DNA of 20,604 nucleotides from Candidatus Neomicrothrix sp. UBA4742 (lineage in GTDB: Bacteria > Actinomycetota > Acidimicrobiia > Acidimicrobiales > Acidimicrobilacustridaceae): NCBI GenBank assembly GCA_002403895.1, contig DHIQ01000223.1, positions 17,228 to 37,831 on the forward strand. The letters run 5' to 3'. This document shows, piece by piece, positions 1 to 6,479 of the stretch. The notes below the pieces were generated by a model that was given only the letters and a program-made list of their open reading frames with translations, was not told where the DNA came from and ran no database searches. Position numbers and translations under genes: made by a program. Position 1 is the first letter of the stretch; each line of letters opens with the position of its first letter.

Positions 1-45
1 GTCGGCTGAGGAAGACGGCGTCAGTACCAGGTCGGGGCTGGCCCC

Positions 46-879
46 TCAGCGCGGTCGACGGGCCAGCGCGTCGAGACGGACGTAGGTCTGGTCGAAGCTG
101 CCGTCGTGGCGCCGCATCTCGTCGAGTCGGGCTTCGACTTCGGCCCGGAAGGCGGCGTGATTGGTTGGCGGCATGGCGATCTCGAACCCCTGGTAGCACT
201 GGCTGCGCAGCCAGCCCAGCAGCGAGTCGCGGTCGAAAGCCCGGCGCTGGGCCAGGGTGCGCACGTAGCTGCCGTCGCCGGGATCGACGGTGAATCCGGC
301 CGCCTCGAGCAATTCGAGATAACGACCCGCGTCAGGGAACGACCATGGTGCCGGCGGCCCACCGTGGGCCAGGGAGATCTCTTCCACTAGTGGGGCGATC
401 ACCGGGATGTTGCCGGCGCCACCCATCTCCAGGCGGAACCAGCCGCCCGGGTGCAGCAGGGCGAGCGAGGCAGCCAGGTAGCCGGGGTGGTCAGCCATGG
501 GTACCCACTGCATGGCGGCGCGGCTCATGACCAGGTCGAACGGCGCGGTTCCGGCCATGGCCTCGGCCAGATGCTGGACCGGTGTTTCGACGAAGGACTG
601 GTTGGGGCCCGCGCAGGCTCGCGCCTCGGCCAGCAAGGATGGCTGCGGGTCGAGGCCGACCACCTCACCGTCGGGCACCAGGGCGGCCACGCTGCGGGTG
701 AAGTCGCCCGATCCGCAGCCCAGGTCGAGCACCCGGTCACCGGGGGACAGCGGCGTTGTCGACAGGTACAGCTCGTCGTACACGCGGTGGTGACCGGTGT
801 TGGCCGCGTAGGACGCGTCCCACGGCGGCAACCAGACATTGTCGGTCGCTGTCTTGTCATATGAGATAGCATCTTCCAT
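46..879 (-). CDS. class I SAM-dependent methyltransferase
   Basis: The 277-residue product is a Rossmann-fold methyltransferase. Motif I, VLDLGCGSGDFT, lies at residues 50-61 and the acidic SAM-ribose position is in VVGLDPQ (about residue 77), followed by LVMSRAAMQWV, the usual motif IV/post-I region. The layout resembles trans-aconitate methyltransferase and related small-molecule methyltransferases, but the C-terminal substrate-binding half gives no clear substrate. I chose the ATG at 879 because the frame upstream (to 984) runs into the divergent promoter region and has no methyltransferase character. No Shine-Dalgarno precedes it; a TAGAGT -10 box 8 nt upstream suggests a leaderless transcript. 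It diverges from the alpha/beta hydrolase gene. The family call is firm, the substrate unknown. Confidence 0.87.
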   Translation of the reverse strand: MEDAISYDKTATDNVWLPPWDASYAANTGHHRVYDELYLSTTPLSPGDRVLDLGCGSGDFTRSVAALVPDGEVVGLDPQPSLLAEARACAGPNQSFVETPVQHLAEAMAGTAPFDLVMSRAAMQWVPMADHPGYLAASLALLHPGGWFRLEMGGAGNIPVIAPLVEEISLAHGGPPAPWSFPDAGRYLELLEAAGFTVDPGDGSYVRTLAQRRAFDRDSLLGWLRSQCYQGFEIAMPPTNHAAFRAEVEARLDEMRRHDGSFDQTYVRLDALARRPR

Positions 880-888
880 AACAAGACA
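850..888. repeat. 8-bp inverted repeat straddling the methyltransferase start codon
   Basis: TGTCTTGT (850-857) and ACAAGACA (881-888) are perfect inverted copies with a 23-bp spacer, centres 31 bp apart (about three helical turns). One arm is inside the methyltransferase coding region and the other touches its -10 box. It could be a second binding site or an mRNA stem that masks the start; chance is also possible. Confidence 0.35.
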
Positions 889-916
889 CTCTACCGATGG
901 ACAGATGGAACGTCCA
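888..916 (-). promoter_or_regulatory. probable leaderless promoter of the methyltransferase gene
   Basis: Read on the minus strand, TGGACG (916-911), a 17-bp spacer and TAGAGT (893-888) form a sigma-70-like promoter. The -10 box ends 8 nt before the ATG at 879, so transcription would begin at or next to the start codon. This fits the lack of a ribosome binding site. The -35 box matches TTGACA at only four positions, so this is a prediction. Confidence 0.4.
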
Positions 917-919
917 TCG
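895..919. promoter_or_regulatory. perfect 8-bp inverted repeat, candidate operator between divergent genes
   Basis: CGATGGAC (895-902) and GTCCATCG (912-919) are perfect inverted copies separated by 9 bases. The palindrome covers the spacer and -35 box of the predicted methyltransferase promoter and lies 76 bp before the start of the divergent hydrolase gene. Size and position suit a dimeric repressor of the TetR type. No regulator gene lies beside it. Confidence 0.45.
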
Positions 920-995
920 AGATGTCCTCGGAACCTGGCGGCCAAAAGAATCGGCCTCAGACCGTGCCTGACGAGACTGGGCAAGGATGGGGGTG

Positions 996-1805
996 ATGGA
1001 CACCATCGCTTCGTTCGACGGCACCCCGATCGCGTACACGGTGTCGGGCCACGGGGCGCCGGTGCTCCTGTTGCACGGCTTCGCCGCCGATCACCACGCC
1101 AACTGGGTGACGCCCGGCATCGTCAACGCCCTGACCGGCGCCGAGCGCCAGGTCATCGCCACCGATGCCCGGGGCCACGGACGGTCGGGTAAGCCCCATG
1201 ATCCGGCGTCCTACGACGGTGACTCGATGGTCCTTGACGCCCAGGCCGTGCTCGATCATCTGGGCGTCACCGAGGTCGATGTCGTCGGCTACTCGATGGG
1301 CGCCATGGTGGCGGCCCGGCTGGTGTCGGTCGACCCGCGGGCCCGCTCGGTGGTGCTCGGCGGGGTCGGGGGGAACCTGATGCCGCCCACGCCGGCTGAG
1401 GGGCGACCACGCATCGCCGATGCGTTCGAGGCGGACGACCCCACCACCATCGACGACGCCACTGCTCGCGCCTTTCGGGCCTTCGCGGAGGCGACCGGCG
1501 CCGACCGGCTCGCCCTGGCCGCCATCGAGCGCTCGACGTCGCTGCGCTACCGGGTCGACTTCGCGGCAATCACCGTGCCGGCGCTCGTGCTGGTGGGCGA
1601 TACCGACACGCTCGTCGGCTCACCCCAGAACCTGGCCGAGCGGTTGGCCGACGCCCGGGTGGTGGTCGTCCCGGGTGATCACCTCACGGCCATGTTCGCT
1701 CCCGAATTCGCGCCGGCGATCGAGGAGTTCCTCGATCAGCTCGACGACGACGCCGACGCCGACGCCGACATCGTCCGGGCCCTCGACCATCGAGACGAAG
1801 GGTGA
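996..1805 (+). CDS. alpha/beta hydrolase
   Basis: This 269-residue protein has the alpha/beta-hydrolase fold with a full triad. The oxyanion-hole motif LLLHGF is near residue 25, the nucleophile elbow GYSMG places Ser at residue 100, the acid is Asp in GDTDTLV (about residue 204) and the base is His in PGDHLTAM (about residue 229). The substrate cannot be told; relatives act as esterases, C-C bond hydrolases or haloperoxidase-like enzymes. An AAGGA at 983-987 is 8 nt before the ATG at 996, so I prefer this start to the ATG at 987. The C-terminus carries a short Asp-Ala repeat. It converges on the next gene with only 19 bp between stop codons. Confidence 0.88.
   Translation: MDTIASFDGTPIAYTVSGHGAPVLLLHGFAADHHANWVTPGIVNALTGAERQVIATDARGHGRSGKPHDPASYDGDSMVLDAQAVLDHLGVTEVDVVGYSMGAMVAARLVSVDPRARSVVLGGVGGNLMPPTPAEGRPRIADAFEADDPTTIDDATARAFRAFAEATGADRLALAAIERSTSLRYRVDFAAITVPALVLVGDTDTLVGSPQNLAERLADARVVVVPGDHLTAMFAPEFAPAIEEFLDQLDDDADADADIVRALDHRDEG
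1743..1769 (+). repeat. short Asp/Ala codon repeat at hydrolase C-terminus
   Basis: A run of gac and gcc codons encodes DDDADADAD just before the C-terminus of the hydrolase. It lies outside the folded core and is the kind of low-complexity tail that changes length by slippage. Confidence 0.6.
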
Positions 1806-1824
1806 CGCCCGCGACGAAATGAGA

Positions 1825-2589
1825 TCAGGCAGTCAGCTCGCTCAACGCCGCCCGGAGGTGGGCGAGCGGTTCGCTCGGATTGACCGCGTCGGCCACTTCG
1901 AGGTGCAGGTCCACCACATGGGCGGTTGCCGCGTCGATCGTGCCGATCAGGGCGCACACCCGGTCGGCCAGCGCCCGGCCCCGATCGGCGGCCATGGTCG
2001 GTTGCCAGTCCGGGGCCACGGTGGCGCCCACTTGGCACAGGCGGGCGGCGTCGGACACGCAGGCGGCGACGGCGCGGCCCGAGGCCTGCGCCCGGTCGGC
2101 CAACGCGCCCGGGGGCAGGAGCGCCGCCACCGCGGTGAAGCGACGGGCGGCCTCATCGACCGAGGATTCGAGCGTCGCCCACACCGAGGTGGCCGACAAC
2201 GCCTCGCACGGGGAGTCGGCCGTGGCACCGCTGCCCGGCCGCACCTCCTCGCCACGGAGAGCCAGGGCCCACCGGCCGTGGTCGTCGCGGCGAGGCTCCA
2301 GCGGGTAGGTGCCCTGGTAGCGGTAGATGCGGGCCCGCACCCGGCGGTCCCGCCCGGCGGTGAAAACGGCCACTCGCCAGACGTGGGCGAGCTCTTCGGC
2401 GCGGTGGCGATCGCGGCACTGGCTCTCGAGACCCGAGAGCGACGTGACGGCCGTGCCCCGCACCGCCCGCACGAACCGATCACCACTGGCATCGGCCCGA
2501 TCGTGGGGATTCAAGGAGAGGTCCACGACGGTGGCGTCGAGGCCGCGGCTGCCGCCGACGAGACGGATCAACGAGGTGGTGCGGGCCAT
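1825..2589 (-). CDS. protein of unknown function
   Basis: I do not recognise this 254-residue protein. The start at 2589 is supported by AAGGGAG about 8 nt upstream, whereas the longer frame to 2652 adds a segment with no coding character. There is no signal peptide and no membrane segment. The N-terminal half is Arg-rich and probably beta-rich (SLIRLVGG, VWRVAVFT, RARIYRYQGTYPLEP, the last two near residues 70-95). The C-terminal half (about 135-250) is Ala-rich and probably helical, with regular hydrophobic spacing. It lies downstream of, and on the same strand as, the gene ending at 2750, but a terminator-like repeat separates them, so it may have its own promoter. It is very likely a real gene because codon bias and ribosome binding site agree. 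Confidence 0.7.
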   Translation of the reverse strand: MARTTSLIRLVGGSRGLDATVVDLSLNPHDRADASGDRFVRAVRGTAVTSLSGLESQCRDRHRAEELAHVWRVAVFTAGRDRRVRARIYRYQGTYPLEPRRDDHGRWALALRGEEVRPGSGATADSPCEALSATSVWATLESSVDEAARRFTAVAALLPPGALADRAQASGRAVAACVSDAARLCQVGATVAPDWQPTMAADRGRALADRVCALIGTIDAATAHVVDLHLEVADAVNPSEPLAHLRAALSELTA

Positions 2590-2664
2590 GGCGGGCTCCC
2601 TTGGTGGCCGAGTGACAGCCCCCACACTCGACCCGTTGGTGGCCGCTGACAAGCCGCCGTCCGC

Positions 2665-2713
2665 ACATTTTTCTCACCCCGAATTTCTCCCGCTCAGCGG
2701 GAACAACTGACGC
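2665..2713 (-). terminator. copy A of a dispersed intergenic hairpin element, terminator-like
   Basis: On the minus strand this begins GCGTCAGTT and holds the hairpin CCCGCTGAGCGGG, followed by a short A/T-rich stretch. The same element occurs at 15041-15088 on the plus strand, with the first nine bases and a 14-base hairpin block identical. Both copies start about 40 nt after a stop codon, in the direction of transcription. The weak T-run makes it a mediocre intrinsic terminator, so a repeat family is equally possible. Confidence 0.5.
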
Positions 2714-2749
2714 TGAGACCGGGGGGGCGGGGGCGAAACCTGGGCCGCG

Positions 2750-3553
2750 CTACCAGAGATGGTCGGTGTAGGTGTCGGTGCCGGGGATGGTGGGGATGAA
2801 CGGGGCCACATACGAGACTTCGGCAATCCCGCCGCCGGCCACCTTGTCCGACAGCGCCACGAACTCGTCCCAGCACTGTCGCGGGTCGCTCTCCAGGAAG
2901 CACAGCAGCGCCGTGCGTCGCTCCTCACCCGGGTTGGGTGGTTGGAACACGGGTGCCTCCTTGGGCAGCGGCACCGGGGTGAGGCCCACCGTCAACGCCC
3001 ACGGCGTGTCGGCCATGGCCTCGGGCAACAACTCGTCGCGCAGCCAGGCGGTGGCCTCCTTGGGGGAGACGTCCTGGTGGCGGTCGACCATGACCAGCAC
3101 GAGACCGTTCCAGGGGTGGTCGAGGGCCAGCTCTGCCGGCACCCCGTCGCTGTCGCGGGAGGCGGCGAAGCGGTTGGCGTAGATCAGCGTGTGGACGTGG
3201 TCACGCTCTTCGAACATGCGGTCGTTCTCGTGCAGCCACTTGACCTGCCGGGTGCCCCACGCCACCGCGTCGGCTTCCTCGCCCTTGAGCACCCAGTAGG
3301 TGGTCAGGTAGGAGCCGGCGCTGATGTCGGGCAGGAACGGCGATCCGGCCGGTCCACGAAGGTCCTTCAGCGGCTTGGTGGCCACCCAACGCTTGCCGGC
3401 GAACCAGCCAGCCCCGATCAGGCAGCCGGCGTAGAAGTGGTCCCGCTCGTACCAACGGTTGTAGGCGACCTCGTGACCCTGGTGGGGGTCCACCAGCGTC
3501 ACCAGGGTGGTCCCGATCCGGATGCCACCTTCGTTGCCCGCTGGTTCTGCCAT
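2750..3553 (-). CDS. unknown protein with two ferredoxin-like (EthD/dimeric alpha-beta barrel-type) halves
   Basis: The 267-residue protein seems internally duplicated. The first half has TTLVTLVDPHQGHE followed by the acidic/aromatic stretch YNRWYERDHFYAGC (about residues 15-45). The second half repeats the pattern as LVLVMVDRHQDVSPKEATAWL (about 155-178). A beta strand ending in D-x-H-Q and then a helix with an aromatic/acidic motif recalls EthD and related dimeric alpha-beta barrel proteins, often small catabolic accessory enzymes; this is a fold-level guess. The start at 3553 is preceded by GAGGGG; the longer frame up to 3883 would overlap the opposing amidohydrolase gene. It is divergent from the catabolic operon across a 181-bp regulatory region, suggesting shared control. 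The C-terminus is aromatic (TDTYTDHLW). Confidence 0.7.
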   Translation of the reverse strand: MAEPAGNEGGIRIGTTLVTLVDPHQGHEVAYNRWYERDHFYAGCLIGAGWFAGKRWVATKPLKDLRGPAGSPFLPDISAGSYLTTYWVLKGEEADAVAWGTRQVKWLHENDRMFEERDHVHTLIYANRFAASRDSDGVPAELALDHPWNGLVLVMVDRHQDVSPKEATAWLRDELLPEAMADTPWALTVGLTPVPLPKEAPVFQPPNPGEERRTALLCFLESDPRQCWDEFVALSDKVAGGGIAEVSYVAPFIPTIPGTDTYTDHLW

Positions 3554-3589
3554 ACCCGTTCCCCTCGACTCTCCCGAACCCCATCCGCA

Positions 3590-3636
3590 ACCGGCGTAGG
3601 AAACGGTCGCCAGGGCGGACCACTTCCTACGCCGGT
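3590..3636. repeat. 13-bp perfect inverted repeat with 21-nt spacer
   Basis: ACCGGCGTAGGAA (3590-3602) and TTCCTACGCCGGT (3624-3636) are perfect inverted copies. The 21-nt spacer is itself partly symmetrical (GGTCGCC / GGCGGACC). The element lies between two divergent genes, 36 nt upstream of the minus-strand start and about 100 nt upstream of the plus-strand start. It has no T-run and no coding role. It could be a regulator site, a stable 5' leader hairpin for the minus gene, or a member of an intergenic palindrome family. Confidence 0.6.
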
Positions 3637-3675
3637 ACAGGACCTTGCCCGCATCGTAGACGAGATCCTCAGAAC

Positions 3676-3689
3676 TAGAACGAGTTTCA
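3676..3689 (+). promoter_or_regulatory. KstR-type operator (TNNAACNNGTTNNA)
   Basis: TAGAACGAGTTTCA fits every fixed position of the mycobacterial KstR box TNNAACNNGTTNNA, known from the cholesterol-catabolism regulon. It lies 45 bp before the amidohydrolase start, just upstream of the -35 box, and a second match occurs at 17453. The preceding bases (AAC) extend the similarity to the other copy. The binding protein is inferred to be a KstR-like TetR repressor encoded elsewhere. Confidence 0.65.
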
Positions 3690-3697
3690 TTTTCGGG

Positions 3698-3713
3698 CTG
3701 ACAGCCCGTCAGA
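3698..3713 (+). promoter_or_regulatory. shared operator, copy 1 (CTGACRRCYCRTCAGA)
   Basis: CTGACAGCCCGTCAGA is a near-palindrome also found at 13436 and 15130. Here its left arm is the predicted -35 box, so a bound repressor would block RNA polymerase. All three copies end 21 to 27 nt before a start codon. Confidence 0.65.
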
Positions 3714-3726
3714 TCGCGGGTACGAT
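3698..3726 (+). promoter_or_regulatory. sigma-70-type promoter of the catabolic operon, probably leaderless
   Basis: CTGACA (3698-3703), an exact 17-bp spacer and TACGAT (3721-3726) form a good vegetative promoter. The -10 box ends 8 nt before the ATG at 3735, so the transcript should start at or within about two bases of the start codon. This explains the lack of a Shine-Dalgarno sequence. Confidence 0.6.
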
Positions 3727-3734
3727 TCTCCGCC

Positions 3735-4934
3735 ATGGGGGACTTCCCGAAGATCATCTCCGTCGACGACCACGTCATCGAGCCACCCAACGTCTGGCAG
3801 GACCGCCTGCCGGCCAAATGCAAAGACATCGGGCCGCGATCGGTGCGGGCACCGATGGGGGAGATGACCTTCGTCGGCGGCAAGTTCTCGTACGCACCGG
3901 GTACCGATGGGCCGCAGTGCGACTGGTGGCACTACGAGGACAAGCAGATCCCGACCACCCGCCTGTCGGCCGCGGTGGGCTTCGATCGCGACGACGTGAA
4001 GATCACCGCCATCACGTACGACGAGATGCGCAAGGGCTGCTGGGACCCGAAAGCTCGCCTCGAGGACATGGACGTCAACTGGACCGAGGCCCAGATGTGC
4101 TTCCCCAGTTTCCCCCGCTTCTGCGGCCAGACGTTCCTCGAAGCCAAGGACCGCGACCTCGCCCTGCTGTGCGTCAAGGCCTACAACGACTGGATGGTCG
4201 ATGAGTGGTGCGGTGATTCGAACGGCCGGCTGATCCCGCTCATCATCGTTCCGCTGTGGGATGCCACGCTGGCCGCCGAGGAGATCCGGCGCAACGCCGA
4301 TCGAGGCGTGCGGGCCACCTGCTTCTCCGAGATCCCGCCCTACCTGGGCCTACCCTCCATCCACTCCGGTGAGTGGGACCCGTTCTTCGCCGCCTGCGCC
4401 GAGACCGGCGTCGTGGTGAACATGCACATCGGCTCGTCGTCGAAGATGCCGTCGACGTCGGCCGACGCCCCGCCGGCGGTGGGTTCCACCCTGACGTTCG
4501 GCAACGCCATGTCGTCGATGGTCGATTTCCTCATGTCGGGCGTGCTGGTGAAGTTCCCCGACCTGACCTTGGCCTACAGCGAAGGCCAGATCGGCTGGAT
4601 CCCCTACATCCTCGAGCGGGCCGACAAGGTGTGGGAGGAGAACCGGGGCTGGAACGGGGTCCACGGCGTCATCCCCGAGCCACCTTCGACCTACTACTAC
4701 CGCCAGATCTACGGCTGCTTTTTCGACGACGAGCACGGGCTCACCCCGAGCGCGCTCGAGAAGTGCGGACCGGACAACGTCATGTTCGAGACGGATTACC
4801 CCCACTCGGACAGCACCTGGCCTTACAGCCGTGAGGTCGGCCAGAAGCTCATGGGCCATCTCGACGACGAGACCGTCCGCAAGCTCGTGCGGGGCAACGC
4901 CATCCGCATGCTCCAGCTCCCGTTCGAACCGTGA
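3735..4934 (+). CDS. amidohydrolase family 2 protein (metal-dependent hydrolase or decarboxylase)
   Basis: The 399-residue product belongs to the amidohydrolase-2 group (ACMSD / gamma-resorcylate decarboxylase relatives), TIM-barrel enzymes that hydrolyse or decarboxylate aromatic and ring-cleavage acids. The first metal motif is VDDHVIEP (Asp11-x-His13), replacing the classical HxH. A barrel-strand His sits at residue 231 in NMHIGSSS, and the conserved acid is Asp354 in FETDYPHSD with His357 after it. Length is typical. It is the first gene of a five-gene operon; its stop overlaps the next start by 4 bp (GTGA). The promoter carries both a KstR-type box and the shared CTGAC operator, so it is probably induced with the lipid genes at 13474-20314. 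Substrate unknown. Confidence 0.88.
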   Translation: MGDFPKIISVDDHVIEPPNVWQDRLPAKCKDIGPRSVRAPMGEMTFVGGKFSYAPGTDGPQCDWWHYEDKQIPTTRLSAAVGFDRDDVKITAITYDEMRKGCWDPKARLEDMDVNWTEAQMCFPSFPRFCGQTFLEAKDRDLALLCVKAYNDWMVDEWCGDSNGRLIPLIIVPLWDATLAAEEIRRNADRGVRATCFSEIPPYLGLPSIHSGEWDPFFAACAETGVVVNMHIGSSSKMPSTSADAPPAVGSTLTFGNAMSSMVDFLMSGVLVKFPDLTLAYSEGQIGWIPYILERADKVWEENRGWNGVHGVIPEPPSTYYYRQIYGCFFDDEHGLTPSALEKCGPDNVMFETDYPHSDSTWPYSREVGQKLMGHLDDETVRKLVRGNAIRMLQLPFEP

Positions 4935-6442
4935 CCGCCGCCGACACCCAATCGGGCGACGTCGGATCATCCGGGGGCCCCGATCCGGAAGCCGCTTACC
5001 GTCTGCTCATCGGCGGCGAAGCGGTCGACGCGGCCAACGGCACCTACGCCATCGTCAACCCCGCCACCGAACAAGTCGTGGGCCACGCCCCCAACGCCTC
5101 GGCTGCTGATGCCCAGGCCGCCGCCGAAGCGGCCGCGGCCGCGTTCCCGGCTTGGTCGCGCACGACGCCCGAATGCCGGGCCGAGTTGCTCAGCCGGGTG
5201 GGTGACCTCATTGACCAGCATTACGCCGAGCTGGTGCCTTTGGTGCAGGCCGAGACCGGCGCGACGATGCGGGTCACCAAGCAGATGCAGGTGCCACAGG
5301 CCGGCGCCCGCTTCCGGCGCTATGCCCAGGGCATCGCCGAAGAACAGACCATCGCTGTTCCTCCGGGGCTGATGCCCACGACGGCGCTGGCCCCGGGAGG
5401 AATCATCGGAGGCGTGGCCCGTCGCGCGCCGGTGGGCGTGGTCGCCGCCATCACGTCGTACAACTTCCCCATGACCAACACCGCGGGGAAGATGGGACCG
5501 GCTCTGGCCATGGGCAACACCGTGGTGGTGAAGCCGGCGCCGCAGGACCCCCTGGCTATCGTGCGGCTCGGGGAGCTGTTCACCGAGGCGGGCTTCCCTC
5601 CCGGTGTGGTGAACGTGGTCGTGGGTGAGGGCTCCGAGGCAGGCGAGGCCCTGGTGGCCTCACCTCAGGTCGACATGATCAGCTTCACTGGCTCGACCGG
5701 GGTCGGTCAACGCATCGGCTCGCTAGCCGGCTTCGGCATGAAGCGACTGCTGCTCGAGCTGGGGGGCAAGGGGGCGTGCATCGTGTTCGACGATGCCGAT
5801 CTGGGCGCCGCCATCGGGGGCATCAGCTCGGTGTGGGCCTTCCACTCCGGCCAGATCTGCACCGCGCCCACCCGAGTCCTCGTCCAACGAGGCATCCACG
5901 ACCAGTTGGTGCAGGGCCTGGTGGCGGCGGCCGAGCAGTTGAAGGTGGGCGACCCGCTCGAGCGCGACACCGTGCTCGGCCCGGTCATCACCGAGGTGCA
6001 CCGGGATCGGATCGAGGCCTATGTCGCCTCGGCCCGGGACCAAGGCGCCACCCTCGCCACGGGCGGAGCCCGCCCCGACCTCGACGCCGGGTACTTCGTG
6101 GCCCCCACGCTGGTGGTGGATGCCACGCCGGACATGACCGTCGTGCGCGAGGAGATCTTTGGCCCCGTGATCGTGGTCGTGCCCTTCGACGACGAGGACG
6201 AGGTGGTGGCGTTGGCCAACGCCAGCGAGTTCGGCCTCTACGACTACGTGTTCTCCGCCGATTCGGCTCGGGCCTATGGCGTGGCCCAGCAGCTGCGCAC
6301 GGGCAACGTGGGCATCAACACCCTGCAACGCAATCATGAGCTGCCTTTCGGCGGGTTCAAGATGAGCGGGGTCGGTCGTGACGGCGGCCGCTTTGGGTTC
6401 CATGCCTACAGCGAGCTCCAGTCCATCGTCTGGCCCGGCTAA
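4931..6442 (+). CDS. NAD(P)-dependent aldehyde dehydrogenase
   Basis: The 503-residue protein has full aldehyde dehydrogenase signatures. The transition-state Asn is in TSYNFPMTN (Asn178) and the cofactor Lys in VVVKPAP (Lys201). SFTGSTGVG is near 251, the general base Glu276 is in LELGGKG, the catalytic Cys310 in SGQICTAP, and Glu408 in REEIFGPV. It oxidises an aldehyde to an acid; relatives include benzaldehyde and vanillin dehydrogenases, but the substrate is not readable from sequence. Translation starts at a GTG overlapping the upstream stop codon by 4 bp, so it is coupled to the amidohydrolase. Together with the alcohol dehydrogenase at 8234 it gives an alcohol-to-acid oxidation pair. 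Confidence 0.95.
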   Translation: MTAADTQSGDVGSSGGPDPEAAYRLLIGGEAVDAANGTYAIVNPATEQVVGHAPNASAADAQAAAEAAAAAFPAWSRTTPECRAELLSRVGDLIDQHYAELVPLVQAETGATMRVTKQMQVPQAGARFRRYAQGIAEEQTIAVPPGLMPTTALAPGGIIGGVARRAPVGVVAAITSYNFPMTNTAGKMGPALAMGNTVVVKPAPQDPLAIVRLGELFTEAGFPPGVVNVVVGEGSEAGEALVASPQVDMISFTGSTGVGQRIGSLAGFGMKRLLLELGGKGACIVFDDADLGAAIGGISSVWAFHSGQICTAPTRVLVQRGIHDQLVQGLVAAAEQLKVGDPLERDTVLGPVITEVHRDRIEAYVASARDQGATLATGGARPDLDAGYFVAPTLVVDATPDMTVVREEIFGPVIVVVPFDDEDEVVALANASEFGLYDYVFSADSARAYGVAQQLRTGNVGINTLQRNHELPFGGFKMSGVGRDGGRFGFHAYSELQSIVWPG

Positions 6443-6479
6443 CCGGCCAGGCACCGCATCGACACCTCTTGGAGGAACC

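Noticed and set aside
968..975. CTGACGAG upstream of the alpha/beta hydrolase
   Set aside because: It matches only the left half of the shared operator; the right half (CTGGGC) does not fit CRTCAGA, so I do not count it as a fourth copy.
3590..3636. Terminal inverted repeats of a small insertion element
   Set aside because: The arms are only 21 nt apart with no room for a transposase and no target-site duplication is visible.
2759..4204. 481-codon plus-strand open frame
   Set aside because: It overlaps two real genes and the whole regulatory region between them; no domain and no ribosome binding site.
6378..6479. N-terminal extension of the D-aminoacylase-type gene
   Set aside because: It overlaps the aldehyde dehydrogenase coding region, while GGAGGA directly before the ATG at 6480 marks the true start.
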